Below are positions 33,165 through 43,548 of a DNA stretch of 64,000 bases, in pieces. A program made the position numbers and the translations under genes. The notes beneath the pieces are model-generated. The model was not told the DNA's origin, made no database searches, and worked only from the letters and a program-made list of their open reading frames with translations. Source of the stretch: Azospirillum brasilense (lineage in GTDB: Bacteria; Pseudomonadota; Alphaproteobacteria; Azospirillales; Azospirillaceae); contig NZ_QOKV01000026.1 in assembly GCF_008365405.1 (NCBI RefSeq), forward strand, positions 1 through 64,000. The letters run 5' to 3'. How positions within the stretch are numbered: position 1 is the first letter of the stretch; the number at the start of each line of letters is the position of its first letter.

Positions 33165-34631
33165 TTGTCAGCACGCCCTTCGAAACGCCGCATCGCCATC
33201 ATCGGGGCCGGCTTCACCGGCAGCGTCCTCGCCGCGCACCTGATGCGCCACGCCGATGAGCCGACCAGCCTGCACTTGATCGAACGCACGCCCAGCCTCG
33301 GCGCCGGGCTCGCCTACTCCACCCCCAACGCCGCTCATCTGTTGAACGTGCGCGCCTACAACATGAGCGCCTATCCGGATGACCCGCGGCATTTCCTGCG
33401 CTGGCTGTGGGCGCAGGATGGCGGGACGCAGGATGGCGGGGCCGGGGCGGTGCCGCCCAGCGGCCACGCCTTCGTCTCGCGCGCCCGCTACGGCGCCTAC
33501 ATCCAGGACGTCCTGCGGGAGGCCGTGGCCGCCGCCCCGCCCCACGTCTCGCTTACCGTGTCTCAGGCGGAAGCGGTGGACATCGCGTCGGACGCTCGGG
33601 GCACCCGGCTGCGGCTGGGCAACGGCACCAGCCTGTCGGTGGACACGGCGGTTCTGTGCATCGGCAATTTCGCTCCCTCGCCGCCCCCGGTCCCGGCGCC
33701 GGAGGTCTATGCCTCCAGCCGCTACGTGGCGTCGCCCTGGGACTGGCCGGCGCTGTCCACGATCGCCTCCGACACGCCCGTGCTGATCCTGGGAACCGGG
33801 CTGACCATGGTGGACACCGTCCTGTCGCTGGAGGACAAGGGGCACCGCGGCCCGATCATCGCCCTGTCGCGCCGTGGCCTGCTGCCCCAGACGCACGAGG
33901 AGACGCGGCCCTTCAAGAGCTTCATCCATCCGCAGGTGATGCCACGCACGGTGCTGGACGTGATGATCGCCCTGAAGGCCGACGTCCGCCGCGCGCGGGA
34001 GACGGGATTCGACTGGCGGTCGGCCTTCGACGCGCTGCGGCCCTACCATCACCTGATCTGGAGCCATCTGGCGCCGGAGGAGCGGCGGCGGTTCCTGCGC
34101 CATGTCCGCCCCTACTGGGAGGTCCATCGCCACCGCATCGCGCCCGAGGTGGCGGCCCGCATCGCCGCCCTCCGCGCGAACGGGCGGTTGACCATCCGCG
34201 CCGGTCGTCTTCAGACGCTCACTCCCGTTCCGAACGGGGTGGAGGCGACCGTTCGCGCCCGCGGGGCGGAGGGAACCGTCTGGACCCGGACGGTGGGAGC
34301 CATCGTCAACGCCACCGGCACCGAGTGCGATTTCAGCCGGATCGCCCATCCGCTGGTCAAGGCGCTGCTGACGCGCGGTCTGGCGCGGCCTGACCCGCTG
34401 CGGCTGGGGCTGGACGTCACCATGGACGGCGCGCTGATCGGTGAGGACGGGCAGGTATCGGACCGGCTGTTCGCGCTCGGCCCGATCAGCCGTCCGCCCT
34501 TCTGGGAGATGACCGCGGTGCCCGAGTTGCGCAGCCAATGCGCCCAGGCCGCCCGGCACATCGCCCGGTTGCGGCGATCCGCCTACCCTCCGGCGGAGCC
34601 GTCGCCGCTTCACGCGCGGGCGATGCCCTGA
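33165..34631 (+). CDS. FAD/NAD(P)-binding oxidoreductase, HpnW/'NAD-binding 9' type
   Basis: A 488-residue flavoprotein. The FAD Rossmann motif is RRIAIIGAGFTGSVLAAHLMRH at the N-terminus, followed by SLGAGLAYSTPNAAHLLNVRAYNMSA, which is diagnostic of the FAD-NAD(P)-binding family that also includes HpaO-like and pyrrole-2-carboxylate-type proteins. A second nucleotide loop is VLILGTGLTMVDTVLSL, and the C-terminal ATGTECDFSRIAHPL block closes the FAD site. The TTG at 33165 is preferred because GAGGAG lies 8 bp upstream; an ATG at 33111 has no ribosome site. Neighbours (cupin and hydrolases) do not form a known pathway with it. Substrate unknown. Confidence 0.85.
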   Translation: MSARPSKRRIAIIGAGFTGSVLAAHLMRHADEPTSLHLIERTPSLGAGLAYSTPNAAHLLNVRAYNMSAYPDDPRHFLRWLWAQDGGTQDGGAGAVPPSGHAFVSRARYGAYIQDVLREAVAAAPPHVSLTVSQAEAVDIASDARGTRLRLGNGTSLSVDTAVLCIGNFAPSPPPVPAPEVYASSRYVASPWDWPALSTIASDTPVLILGTGLTMVDTVLSLEDKGHRGPIIALSRRGLLPQTHEETRPFKSFIHPQVMPRTVLDVMIALKADVRRARETGFDWRSAFDALRPYHHLIWSHLAPEERRRFLRHVRPYWEVHRHRIAPEVAARIAALRANGRLTIRAGRLQTLTPVPNGVEATVRARGAEGTVWTRTVGAIVNATGTECDFSRIAHPLVKALLTRGLARPDPLRLGLDVTMDGALIGEDGQVSDRLFALGPISRPPFWEMTAVPELRSQCAQAARHIARLRRSAYPPAEPSPLHARAMP

Positions 34632-34665
34632 CGGATGGGGTCGCCGGACCGCGTCCCCGCTCCTC

Positions 34666-35160
34666 TCACCAGGGGGTGCCGTCGCGGTGCGTGAAGAGAT
34701 CCGTCGCGCTGTCGTAGCGCAGATCCTCGTCCGGGTAATGCGCCTCGTCCCCGGCGGTGCGGTCGCCGACCTCCAGGTAGGTCGCCGGTTCGTCGGAACG
34801 GTTGACGAGTTGGTGCCCGTCCGGCTTTCCGGCCGGGAAGCCGGCGCACATGCCGGGGCGCAGGATCGTCTCGCCGGCGTCGGTGACCAGGGTCAGCTCG
34901 CCGTCCAGCACATAGACGAACTCGTCCTGGCGGGTGTGCCAATGCCGCAGGGCGGAGGCGGCGCCCGGCTCCAGCCGGGTCAGGTTGACGCCGAAGTTGG
35001 TGATCCCCAGCGGGTTGCCCAGCCGTTTGCGCAGGCGCCCGGCGACCGCCGCGCGGAACGGCTCCGGATAGCCGGTGGCGCCGAGTTTGGCCCCGACGGC
35101 GGCGGGGTCGAGCACCGGGGGCTCGGGGGGGATGGCGGGTGCGGGGGGCTTGTCTGACAA
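34666..35160 (-). CDS. Cupin-domain protein
   Basis: A 164-residue protein with one cupin barrel (about residues 65-130). Motif 1 is HWHTRQDEFVYVLDGELTLVTDAG, giving the H-H-E metal ligands, and motif 2 is PGMCAGFPAGKPDGHQLVNRS with the final His. It is typical of small single-cupin proteins that bind a metal and sugars or small acids. The start is uncertain: a TTG at 35160 has GGGAG 8 bp upstream, whereas a GTG at 35178 has none. Convergent with the FAD gene, 34 bp apart. Function unknown. Confidence 0.82.
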   Translation of the reverse strand: MSDKPPAPAIPPEPPVLDPAAVGAKLGATGYPEPFRAAVAGRLRKRLGNPLGITNFGVNLTRLEPGAASALRHWHTRQDEFVYVLDGELTLVTDAGETILRPGMCAGFPAGKPDGHQLVNRSDEPATYLEVGDRTAGDEAHYPDEDLRYDSATDLFTHRDGTPW

Positions 35161-35315
35161 AGGTGGGTCTCCCTTCACCTGGGATCGATACCGATCTCTG
35201 GAATTGATCCGGGAACGTCACTGTAGGCCATCGGGCACGGACGGACCATCCGGCCTGTTAAGCCACCGGCCGACAACCTCATCGAGGCAAGGCCCAACGG
35301 AAGGGGGAAAGGCGC

Positions 35316-35960
35316 ATGGAGACGACGCTGTACATTCCACCGCTCGGCCTTGCGGGGCAATTCGGAGCACCCGCCGGCTTCACGGCTGCGGTGATCTTTG
35401 CCCACGGCACCTCCAGCGGACGGACGAGCCCGCGCAACGTCCGCGTCGCCGCGCGTCTGCGGGACGCGGGATTCGCCACGCTGCTGATGGATCTGTTGAC
35501 GGAGAAGGAGAAGGCCGACCCGGCCAACCAGTTCGACGTCCACCGCCAGTCCGAGCGCCTGCTGCTGGCCGTCCGCCACCTGCGCGCCACCACCGCGGTG
35601 GAGCGCAAGCCCATCGGCTTCTTCGGCGCCGGGTCCGGCGCGGCGTCGGCGCTGATCGCGGCGGGACGCGCCGCGGAGCATGACGGCATCGGCGCCGTGG
35701 TCTGCCGCGGCGGTCGTCCCGATCTGGCGGAGGAGTGGCTGAACGCGGTCGCCGCCCCCACGCTGCTGGTGGTCGGTGGCAAGGACGCGCCGGCGCTGGA
35801 CCTCAACAATGACGCCCTTGCCCGGCTGCATTGCACCAAGGCGCTGGAGATCGTGCCGGGGGCCGGCCGTCTGTTCGAAGAAACCGGAAAACTGGATCAG
35901 GTGGCCGATTCCGCGCGCTCCTGGTTCACCACTCATCTGCTCAAGGCTGCCAACGGCTGA
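35316..35960 (+). CDS. Dienelactone-hydrolase-like alpha/beta hydrolase lacking the usual nucleophile
   Basis: A 214-residue alpha/beta-hydrolase-fold protein of the DLH-like group often fused or linked to phosphoribosyltransferases. The oxyanion region is AAVIFAHGTSSGRTSPRN, the cap-less core includes FATLLMDLLTEKEKADPANQFD, and the nucleophile elbow reads PIGFFGAGSGAASALIAA. In relatives the elbow is GASTG with Ser in the middle; here that position is Gly and Ser follows it. The third elbow LLVVGGKDAPALDLN keeps an Asp. The enzyme may be inactive or use the shifted Ser. The ATG follows AAGGGGGAAAGGCGC. It is followed after 77 bp by a second hydrolase gene. Confidence 0.8.
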   Translation: METTLYIPPLGLAGQFGAPAGFTAAVIFAHGTSSGRTSPRNVRVAARLRDAGFATLLMDLLTEKEKADPANQFDVHRQSERLLLAVRHLRATTAVERKPIGFFGAGSGAASALIAAGRAAEHDGIGAVVCRGGRPDLAEEWLNAVAAPTLLVVGGKDAPALDLNNDALARLHCTKALEIVPGAGRLFEETGKLDQVADSARSWFTTHLLKAANG

Positions 35961-36037
35961 GCGCGGGTCGACAGCGGGAGCGATGCGGGCTACCTCTGGT
36001 TTCCCTGCCGCATCGCGGCACCCGGATCGGACCGCCC

Positions 36038-36916
36038 ATGCCCCAGCTCGAAATCCTCTGCCACCGCCCCGCTGGACCGGCCAAGCCGGCGCCCCTGCTG
36101 TTCGTTCATGGCGCCTTCTGCGGCGCCTGGATCTGGGAGGAGCATTTCCTGCCCTGGTTCGCCGAGCAGGGCTGGGAGGCGCATGCCGTGTCCCTGCGCG
36201 GCCACGGCGCCAGCGAGGGGCGGGGGCGGCTGAACAGTTTCGGCATCGCCGATTACATTGAGGATGTTTTGACCGCCGCGGACGCCTGCTCGGCCCCGCC
36301 GGTGCTGATCGGCCATTCCATGGGCGGCATGGTGGTCCAGCGGACCTTGATCCGCCGTCGCTTCCCGGGAGCGGTCCTGATGGCTTCCGCGCCGCCGCAC
36401 GGCTTGCTGGAATCGACGATGCGGCTGGCCTGGAGCGACCCCTACGTGTTCCAGCAGATGGGCATGCTGATGACCTTCTCCAACGGCATCGAGGCGGAGG
36501 CGGTGCGCCGCGCCATGTTCTCCGACCAAGTGCCGCTGGAGGTGGCCAAGCGCTACGAACCGCTGATGCAGGAGGAGTCGCAGCGCGTGCTTCTGGACAT
36601 CGGCGGCTGGATTCCCTTCCCGCTCCTGCCGGCCCGCGGTGTCGCCGTGACGGTGCTGGGTGCGGAGAAGGACCGGCTGATTCCCAAAGATCAGGTCGCG
36701 GTCACCGCCCGCGCCTTCCGGACGGAGCCGGTCTTCTTCCCCGCGATGGGGCACAGCATGATGCTCGAACCCGGTTGGGAAGCGGTTGCCGGCCACATCG
36801 CGGACTGGGTGGAGACGACGGTGCTGAAGAGGCCGGCGCCGCAAAGGAAGGCTCTGGACACGAAGAGCTTGGACACGGGGGCTTCGGACACGGGCGTCCG
36901 CGCCGCCGCCGACTGA
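36038..36916 (+). CDS. Alpha/beta hydrolase
   Basis: A 292-residue alpha/beta hydrolase. The HG oxyanion motif is LLFVHGAFCGAWIWEEHFLPWFAEQGW, the nucleophile elbow is GHSMGG (LIGHSMGGMVVQRTL), the acid is in VTVLGAEKDRLIPKDQ, and the catalytic His is in PAMGHSMMLEP. It resembles the MenH/esterase-like group with no strong substrate clue. A C-terminal extension of about 30 residues contains short LDT/SDTG near-repeats and is probably disordered. The ATG at 36038 is chosen at the start of the conserved fold. It shares orientation with the preceding hydrolase. Confidence 0.87.
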   Translation: MPQLEILCHRPAGPAKPAPLLFVHGAFCGAWIWEEHFLPWFAEQGWEAHAVSLRGHGASEGRGRLNSFGIADYIEDVLTAADACSAPPVLIGHSMGGMVVQRTLIRRRFPGAVLMASAPPHGLLESTMRLAWSDPYVFQQMGMLMTFSNGIEAEAVRRAMFSDQVPLEVAKRYEPLMQEESQRVLLDIGGWIPFPLLPARGVAVTVLGAEKDRLIPKDQVAVTARAFRTEPVFFPAMGHSMMLEPGWEAVAGHIADWVETTVLKRPAPQRKALDTKSLDTGASDTGVRAAAD

Positions 36917-36944
36917 TCGGCGCGGCGCGGCGCCGTTTCACCAT

Positions 36945-38630
36945 TCACTGCGTGCGCAGGGTCCGCAGGAAACCGCCGAATTCGCCGTTCAGGGATTCCG
37001 ACTGCTGGGCCAGTTGCCGGGACGCCTCCAGCACGGCGTAGGCCATTGTCCCGCACTGCCCGGCGGCGGCGGTCACACCGGAGATGTCGCGCGCCACCTC
37101 GCGCGTGACGTCGGCGGCCTGCTGGACGTTGCGGCTGATCGCCTGGGTGGCCGCCCCCTGCTCCTCCACCGCCGACGCGATGATCGTGGCGATGCCGTTC
37201 ACCTGCTCGATCACGCGCGCCACACCGCTGATCTCCGCCACCGCCTCGCCGGTCGCGGACTGGACGCCGGCGACCTGGGCGGCAATTTCCTCGGTGGCGC
37301 GGGCGGTCTGGCTGGCGAGGCTCTTCACCTCGCCCGCGACCACCGCGAAGCCCTTGCCGGCTTCCCCCGCCCGGGCCGCCTCGATGGTGGCGTTGAGCGC
37401 CAGCAGGTTGGTCTGCGCCGCGATGTCGTTGATCAGGCTGACCACGGTGCCGATCCGCCCGACCGCCTCGGCCAGCCCGGTCACCTTTCCGGTGGCCCGC
37501 TCCGACGCTGTGGCGGCGTCGCGCGCGATCCGCGAGGCGTCGGCGACCCGGCGGCTGATCTCCCCCACCGAGCCCGACAGCTGCTCCGTCGCCACGGCGA
37601 CCGTCTGCACATTGACCGAGGTCTGTTCCGTCGCCGCTGCCACGGCGCCGGCCAGCCGGTCGGTCTGTCCGGCGGCCCGGGTCATCTCCTGGGCCTCGCG
37701 CTCCATCTCCTCGGTTTCGAGCGACACCGACTTCATCACCTCGCCGACGCTCCGCTCGAACCGCTCGGCGAGGCCGGCGAGGGTGCGGCGTTTGTCCTCC
37801 TCCGAGCGGCGGAGAGCGGCGGCCTGATCGGCCTCCAGGCGCGTCTTCTCCTCGGCGTTGCTCAGGAACACGCGGGCGGCGCCGGCCATGGCGCCGATCT
37901 CGTCGCGGCGGCTCGCCTCGGGAAAGGCGACGGAGAGATCGCCGCCCGCCAGGGCGTGCATGCGGATGCTGAGGCCACGGATCGTGGCGCTGAGCCGCAC
38001 CCCGACCAGCGCGATCAGGCAGACCGCCGGCACCGCCAACAAGCCGGCCACCGCCAGGACGGTCCACAGCGTGCCCAGGAAGGCGCCGCGGATGTCGTCA
38101 ACGAAGACGCCCGTTCCGATGTAGATTCCCCAGGGCTGGAAGATCTTGATGTAGGACAGCTTCGCCGCCGTCTCGTCGCTGCCTGGGGCGACGTTCCAGA
38201 AATAGCCGTAGGTTCCCTCACCCGTGGCCCTGGCGATCCGCGCCATGTCCATCAGGATCGGCGCCCCCCTGGTGTCCTTCACGCCGGAAATGTCCTGCCC
38301 CATCATCTTCGGGCTGGGATGGGCGAAGCCGAAGCCGTCCAGGGTGATCGCGAACAAATATTCCTGCCCGCCGTAGCGCATGCCGAGAAGCGACCGTTTG
38401 AAGCGGGCCTGGGCCTCCTCCCGCGTGATCTGCCCGGAAGCGGCCTCCGCCTCGTAAGCGGCGGCCATGCTGTGGGCGGCCTCCACCATGAAGCGCAGGG
38501 ACTGGACGCGGTCCGCGTGCATGCGCTGGTAATTCAGCCAGAGGCCGGCGCCGACGACGGCAGCCGACGCGATGCTCGCCAGAGCCACCAACCCCCAGAG
38601 CTTCGAGCGGATGGACAAATTATCGAACAT
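36945..38630 (-). CDS. Methyl-accepting chemotaxis protein with single-Cache sensor
   Basis: A 561-residue inner-membrane chemoreceptor. Helix 1 (about residues 11-32) and helix 2 (about 185-207) flank a periplasmic sCache_2 domain; the segments [29 protein letters not shown] and [21 protein letters not shown] are diagnostic and often bind small carboxylates. HAMP follows ([34 protein letters not shown]). The signalling tip is visible as [40 protein letters not shown]. There is no C-terminal CheR/CheB pentapeptide. An FNR/FixK-like box lies 105 bp upstream. Adjacent genes encode the duplicated kinase-regulator modules, but a 232-bp gap separates them. Confidence 0.95.
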   Translation of the reverse strand: MFDNLSIRSKLWGLVALASIASAAVVGAGLWLNYQRMHADRVQSLRFMVEAAHSMAAAYEAEAASGQITREEAQARFKRSLLGMRYGGQEYLFAITLDGFGFAHPSPKMMGQDISGVKDTRGAPILMDMARIARATGEGTYGYFWNVAPGSDETAAKLSYIKIFQPWGIYIGTGVFVDDIRGAFLGTLWTVLAVAGLLAVPAVCLIALVGVRLSATIRGLSIRMHALAGGDLSVAFPEASRRDEIGAMAGAARVFLSNAEEKTRLEADQAAALRRSEEDKRRTLAGLAERFERSVGEVMKSVSLETEEMEREAQEMTRAAGQTDRLAGAVAAATEQTSVNVQTVAVATEQLSGSVGEISRRVADASRIARDAATASERATGKVTGLAEAVGRIGTVVSLINDIAAQTNLLALNATIEAARAGEAGKGFAVVAGEVKSLASQTARATEEIAAQVAGVQSATGEAVAEISGVARVIEQVNGIATIIASAVEEQGAATQAISRNVQQAADVTREVARDISGVTAAAGQCGTMAYAVLEASRQLAQQSESLNGEFGGFLRTLRTQ

Positions 38631-38734
38631 GACAACCCTTCCGACAAATGCGCACCGATGACCGATTGCGCGCCGGCCGTTCGGCCATCGGAATGCTATA
38701 AGAGAAATCGTGACTCATTCATTAATAGTTTTAC

Positions 38735-38748
38735 TTGATCGAACTCAA
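38735..38748. promoter_or_regulatory. FNR/FixK-like box upstream of the chemoreceptor
   Basis: TTGATCGAACTCAA matches the FNR/FixK consensus TTGAT-N4-ATCAA at nine of ten defined bases. It lies 105 bp upstream of the chemoreceptor start in an AT-rich intergenic stretch, so oxygen-responsive control of the receptor is plausible. Confidence 0.5.
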
Positions 38749-38862
38749 AGACTGAGCGTTGATCATAGACCTTTCGTTGCGGACGTTTTGTTTGTTCTGT
38801 CAGAAAATTGATGTCCCTTGCGAGGTTTGAAAGTTGTCACGCTTGGACGTGTTCTATCGCGG

Positions 38863-40752
38863 TCAGGCGCCGGGGGCGGATTTCTGGGTCAGGACGAGGA
38901 AGATCTTTTCCTCGAGTTGTTCCGGGGTGAAGGGCTTGGCGATGTAGGCGCTGACATTGTGGGCCAGCGCCCGTTCCACGGCCTTCAGCGTGGCGAGCGC
39001 CGTGACCATCAGGAAGGGCAGATCGCGCCGCACCTCACGCACGCGGCGCAGCACGTCCAGGCCGCTGGCCTTCGGCATCATCCAGTCGCAGACGATCAAA
39101 TCGTAGCTCCCGTCCCCGGCCAGCCGGAGCAGCGCCTCCTGGCCGTCCGCCGCCGTGTCGATGTGACCGATGCCGAGGTCGCGCAGCACCGATTCCACGA
39201 AGTGCCGCGGCCCGTCCTCGTCGTCGACGACCAGAACGCGGATGGCGCCGAGGTCGATGAAGGGCACGCCGATCACCCCCAGCGCCCCGCGCATCCAGGA
39301 GGCGCGGGCCGAGCGCTCCTTGCCACCCGTGGCACCCAGCAGGAAGGAGCGCACGAAGCGCGGCCGGTGCACCTGCCGGTACAGCGCCTTGGCGACCGCC
39401 GCCCGGCTCTTGCCGCGGCAGAAGGCGCCGTCGCCGGCCATCCGCACCATCTCCAGCACCGTGTCGGGGTTCGGCTCGTCCTTGCCCTGGAGGGGGCTCA
39501 GCAGGCGCTGGGTGCGGATGAAGGCGTTCTGGATCTCGTCGATCTGCCCGGCCATATGCTCGCGGGCATCCTCGGCGAAGGCGCTGTCGAGCACGAGCTT
39601 CTGGACCTCCGCCAGCCCCTTCAGCTTCTCGGTCTTCTCCTTCCAGCAGTCGAGCAGGCGCCCGGCGAAATCCCGCCCGTCGAAGAACTGCGTCAGGTAG
39701 CCGTTCACCGCCCGCTCGGCGCTGGGCGACAGGGGCATCTTCTGGAGGACGAACAGGATGCGGAGCTTCTGCATCAGCGTCCGCCCCTTGGTGATCTCGG
39801 GCAGCGTGTCCTCGTTGACGAGCAGAGCGCTGCGCCGCTGGAGCGCCGCCTCCGTCCGGGCGCCGCCGAAATAGCCCTCGCCGGTGCGCAGCCGCTGCGA
39901 CACCTGGCTCAGCGCCATGATTTCCCGCTGCACCGCCTCCACCCCGAACAGGTCGCCGGCGCTGGTGATGGTGAAGCGGTCGGGCTTCGACAATTCACGG
40001 CGCAGCGCGACGATCAGGCTGTCGCTCAGCACCGGCATGGCCGTGCGGCGCACCAGCGTCTCAAGACCCCGGAAGACCGGTGGCGCCTCGTCGGGCAACG
40101 GCTTGTCCCCGGCGATCAGCGTCACGATCATGTCCACCCGGTCCACGAAGGGCGCGTCCAGGGAACAGGAGGCGGTGCCGGTGTCGCTGCGCAGGATCTC
40201 GCCGAGCAGCCGGTCGAGCGGCGCCAGCGCGTCGGCGTCCTCCAGACCGTCCGCCAGATCCAGCAGGAGCCGCGCCTTTTCGGCGAAGCTGCGGCCCTGA
40301 TACAGGTGCGTTGTCAGCGCCGCATCGACCATGAAGCGCCCGTTGAAGGCGTCGCGGGCGGTGATCAGCCGTTCCGCCGTGGCGGCGTAGCTGGCCGGCG
40401 TCAGGTCCGGCGGCTGGGCGTCCTTCAGCCGCTCGCGGGTCAGCCGGGCGACCTCGTTGACCAGGGCGGTCAGCGCGCCCTTGCGGTCCATCGCCCGTTC
40501 CGCCTGCTGCAGGATGGCGACGAAGGTCGGGATGTTGGACAGGCTCTGCTGGTGGCGGGGGGAATGCAGAAGCTCGGTCGGAGTCAGCGCGTTCTCGTCG
40601 AAATAGCGCTGGCAATGCCGGCCGATGCTGTCCCGGCCCTGCGGGGTGTAGAAGTCCTCCGGGGTCCGGCAGACGGCGGTGTCGACCCCGCCCTCCGTGT
40701 CCAGGTCCCGGCCAATGTCCCGGCCCTCCGCGATGCTCTGGTCCGATGCCAT
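38863..40752 (-). CDS. Response regulator with large unknown N-terminal domain, module copy B
   Basis: A 629-residue cytoplasmic protein. Residues about 1-500 are predicted to be almost wholly helical and belong to no family I recognise; residues about 504-629 are a CheY-like receiver with the phospho-Asp at about 556 (YDLIVCDWMMPKASG), the acidic pair VVDDED, and the Lys in AYIAKPFTPEQLEEKI. The receiver is C-terminal, the reverse of most response regulators, so the helical part is the likely output. Blocks shared with copy A include TPTELLH, DEIQNAFIRT and the whole receiver. The gene starts 14 bp after the hybrid kinase stop, which argues for coupled translation and for that kinase as phosphodonor. 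Confidence 0.88.
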   Translation of the reverse strand: MASDQSIAEGRDIGRDLDTEGGVDTAVCRTPEDFYTPQGRDSIGRHCQRYFDENALTPTELLHSPRHQQSLSNIPTFVAILQQAERAMDRKGALTALVNEVARLTRERLKDAQPPDLTPASYAATAERLITARDAFNGRFMVDAALTTHLYQGRSFAEKARLLLDLADGLEDADALAPLDRLLGEILRSDTGTASCSLDAPFVDRVDMIVTLIAGDKPLPDEAPPVFRGLETLVRRTAMPVLSDSLIVALRRELSKPDRFTITSAGDLFGVEAVQREIMALSQVSQRLRTGEGYFGGARTEAALQRRSALLVNEDTLPEITKGRTLMQKLRILFVLQKMPLSPSAERAVNGYLTQFFDGRDFAGRLLDCWKEKTEKLKGLAEVQKLVLDSAFAEDAREHMAGQIDEIQNAFIRTQRLLSPLQGKDEPNPDTVLEMVRMAGDGAFCRGKSRAAVAKALYRQVHRPRFVRSFLLGATGGKERSARASWMRGALGVIGVPFIDLGAIRVLVVDDEDGPRHFVESVLRDLGIGHIDTAADGQEALLRLAGDGSYDLIVCDWMMPKASGLDVLRRVREVRRDLPFLMVTALATLKAVERALAHNVSAYIAKPFTPEQLEEKIFLVLTQKSAPGA

Positions 40753-40766
40753 GCCCTAACCCCGTC

Positions 40767-43424
40767 TCATTCGGCCAGCAGCCCGCGCACCGCCTCGATC
40801 AGGCGGTCCGGGGCCACTGGCTTCATGACGATCCGGCGGCCGGGCTGTGCCGTCATGTCCGCCGCCGTTTCATGGGACGCGTAGCCGGTCAGGAAGAGGA
40901 TGCGCAGGTCGGGGTTGCGCTCCGCCAGGGCGCGGCTCAGCTCCAGCCCGTTCATGCGGGGCATGGACATGTCGGACACCACCGCGTCGAACAGCCCGCC
41001 GCATTCGTCCCAGCGCTCCAGCGCGTCCAGCCCGTCCACCGCCTCGGTCACCGTGCAGCCGGCCTCCTCCAGCGCCAGCCGCACGTAGGTGCGCACGGAG
41101 TCCTCGTCGTCCACCAGCAGGATGGCGGCCCCTTCGTCCTCGCCCAGCCCCAGCCCGTCCACCAGCGAACCGGCCTTCACGGGAGCGGGAACCGCGGGCA
41201 GATGGATGGAGAAGACACTGCCGCGCCCGTCCGGCCCGGCCTCCATCTCCACGGCCCCGCCGGCCTGCTGGGCGGTGCCATAGACCATCCACAGGCCGAG
41301 GCCGGTGCCCTTGCCCGGCTCCTTGGTGGTGAAGAAGGGCTCCCAGATGCGGTCGCGCACCGCCTCCGGCACGCCGCAGCCCTCGTCGATGACCCGGATC
41401 ACGGCATAGCGCCCGTGCGCCAGCGCGCCGTGCCGCCCGAAGAAGCCGGCATCCGGCAGGGTGCTGTCCAGCGCGATGGTCAGCCGCCCGCCGTCGGGCA
41501 TGGCGTCGCGCGCGTTGAGGGCGAGGTTCAGAATGGCCTGGTTCAGCATCACCGGGTTGGCGACGGCGTGGGTGTCCGCGTCGCCGATGCGGATGTCCAG
41601 GTCGATGCCGGCGCTCATCAGCGGCTTCAGGAAGATCTTCAGGTCGCGCACCAGCGGCGCCAGCGCCACCACCTCCGTCTCGTCGGACGGGCGGCGGCGC
41701 GAGAAGTCGAGAAGCTGCGCGGTCAGCGCGGCCGCCCGGTCGGAGGCCTTGGCGATCTCCCGCACGCAGGTGGTGACGCGCGCCGGATCGTCCGGCGCCC
41801 GTTCGGCCAGCCGGGCGAATCCGCCGATGGCGGTCAGCATGTTGTTGAACTCATGGGCGATGCCGCCGGCCATGCGGCCCACCGCCTCCATCTTCTGCGA
41901 CTTCTGAAGCTCCGCCTCGGCACGGCGGCGGTCGGTCACGTCGTTCAGCACCAGGAGAACCGCCGGCTCCCGCTGGTAGACCGCGGGAAAGGCGCCGATC
42001 TCCACGTGGCGCTGTTCGCCCGACGGGCGGGCGATCGCGCATTCCACGCGCTGGTGGTCGCCCTCCGCGCCCAGCCCCAGCCCCAGCCCCAAACGCGTCG
42101 TCACCGTCTCCGCCTCCACGATGAAGCGGTTGAGGTCCACCCCCTCCAGCCCGTCGTTGCCGCCCACCCCCAGGATGGACGCCGCCGCGGCGTTGCCGAA
42201 GCGGATGGCCCGGCGGTCCCAGATGACGATGCCGTAAGGCGCCAGCTCGACCAGCTGGCGGTAGCGCTTCTCGCTCTCGCTGAGCGCGCTGACGGTGGCC
42301 TCCAGCCGCTCCGTCTGGCCGGCCAGTTGCTCCTCGCGCCGCTTCAGCTCGGTGATGTCCATCAGGATCTTCACGATGCCGCCGGAGCCGGTGGCGTGTT
42401 CGCTGATGCGGTACCAGCGCCCGTCGGACAGCCGCCCGTCCACCGGGTCGGTGTGCAGCAGGTGGCGCTTCATCCGCTCGGCGATCCAGTTCGCCATCTC
42501 GCGGTCGTCGCCGTCATAGCCGCCGCGCTCGGCGGCGGCGCGCAGAATGTCCTTGAAGGCGGTGCCGGGCACCAGCACGTCGGCCAGATTCGGATAGGCG
42601 CTGCGGTAACGCTCGTTGCAGAAGATCAGCCGGTCGTCCGGGCTGAACAGCACGAAGCCCTCGGAAATGCTGGACAGCGCGTCGTGCACCACCGACTGCA
42701 TGAAGCGCGCCTCGACCAGGGCCAGCGTCTCCGCGGTCGTCTCGATGCCGGTGCCGCGGTAGCCGGCGAACCGCCCGTCCGCGTCGGTGAAGGGCTGGGC
42801 GCTGATGCGGAAGACACGGGTGTCGCCCGCCCCGTCGCGCAGCATAATTTCCAGATCGCGGAAGGCTCGCCCGGCCTCGATGTCGGCCAGTTGGACGAGC
42901 CAGGTGTCGGTGTCCTCCACCAGCGCACCGAGGTCGAGCAGCGAATCGCCGAACACCGGCGCCGGATCGCCGCCAAGAAGCTCCGGAAGCCGTTCGGACA
43001 CATAGGTGTAGCGATGGTCTGAGGCGCTTTCCCAGAACCAGTCGGACGCGGCCTCGGCGAAGTCGCGAAAGCGCTGGCGGCTGGCCGCCAATTCCTCGTT
43101 GGCGGTGCGCAGCAGGCGGGCGGAGCGGTCCAGAGCCGCCGCAGCAGCGCGGGCGCGGCGCACCGAAAGGACGGCCAGCGCCGCCATCGCCAGCGTCATC
43201 ACGCCGAGCGGCAGCATCAGCCGGTCGCGCCCCTCCTCCGGCATCATCACGGCCAGCAGGCCGGCGGCGCCGAGCATGAGGAACAGCAGGTCGGTCAGCC
43301 CGCCCAGCCCGCGGCGCGCTGCCGCTGCCCCGGCCGGCCGGACGGCACGGACGTCGAGGTCGGTGTCGGTGGGGGGCAGCCCGCCCCGGCCGGAAAGATC
43401 CACGGAGCCCCGCTCCATCGTCAT
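40767..43424 (-). CDS. Membrane-anchored PAS hybrid histidine kinase, module copy B
   Basis: An 885-residue hybrid kinase. Two N-terminal hydrophobic helices (about residues 43-60 and 70-87) anchor it with almost no periplasmic loop. Three PAS units follow: [52 protein letters not shown] and [17 protein letters not shown]. The His box is [17 protein letters not shown], the ATPase shows [18 protein letters not shown] and [10 protein letters not shown], and the C-terminal receiver has [14 protein letters not shown] (phospho-Asp) and [10 protein letters not shown]. The ATG at 43424 is used because the frame-opening codon at 43442 is TTG without a ribosome site. It is paralogous to the kinase at 45.5-47.6 kb and precedes its own regulator by 14 bp. 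Confidence 0.92.
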   Translation of the reverse strand: MTMERGSVDLSGRGGLPPTDTDLDVRAVRPAGAAAARRGLGGLTDLLFLMLGAAGLLAVMMPEEGRDRLMLPLGVMTLAMAALAVLSVRRARAAAAALDRSARLLRTANEELAASRQRFRDFAEAASDWFWESASDHRYTYVSERLPELLGGDPAPVFGDSLLDLGALVEDTDTWLVQLADIEAGRAFRDLEIMLRDGAGDTRVFRISAQPFTDADGRFAGYRGTGIETTAETLALVEARFMQSVVHDALSSISEGFVLFSPDDRLIFCNERYRSAYPNLADVLVPGTAFKDILRAAAERGGYDGDDREMANWIAERMKRHLLHTDPVDGRLSDGRWYRISEHATGSGGIVKILMDITELKRREEQLAGQTERLEATVSALSESEKRYRQLVELAPYGIVIWDRRAIRFGNAAAASILGVGGNDGLEGVDLNRFIVEAETVTTRLGLGLGLGAEGDHQRVECAIARPSGEQRHVEIGAFPAVYQREPAVLLVLNDVTDRRRAEAELQKSQKMEAVGRMAGGIAHEFNNMLTAIGGFARLAERAPDDPARVTTCVREIAKASDRAAALTAQLLDFSRRRPSDETEVVALAPLVRDLKIFLKPLMSAGIDLDIRIGDADTHAVANPVMLNQAILNLALNARDAMPDGGRLTIALDSTLPDAGFFGRHGALAHGRYAVIRVIDEGCGVPEAVRDRIWEPFFTTKEPGKGTGLGLWMVYGTAQQAGGAVEMEAGPDGRGSVFSIHLPAVPAPVKAGSLVDGLGLGEDEGAAILLVDDEDSVRTYVRLALEEAGCTVTEAVDGLDALERWDECGGLFDAVVSDMSMPRMNGLELSRALAERNPDLRILFLTGYASHETAADMTAQPGRRIVMKPVAPDRLIEAVRGLLAE

Positions 43425-43548
43425 GGGTGTACCGCCGCGCAAGGCGCGCTGTGCATAGACCCGTAATAGGAGGGGAGCCGTTAACAGCCGGTTTCGCTGT
43501 TCGCCTTCGTACGACCGGATTCTACCGTGAGCATACGATTTCCACCGC

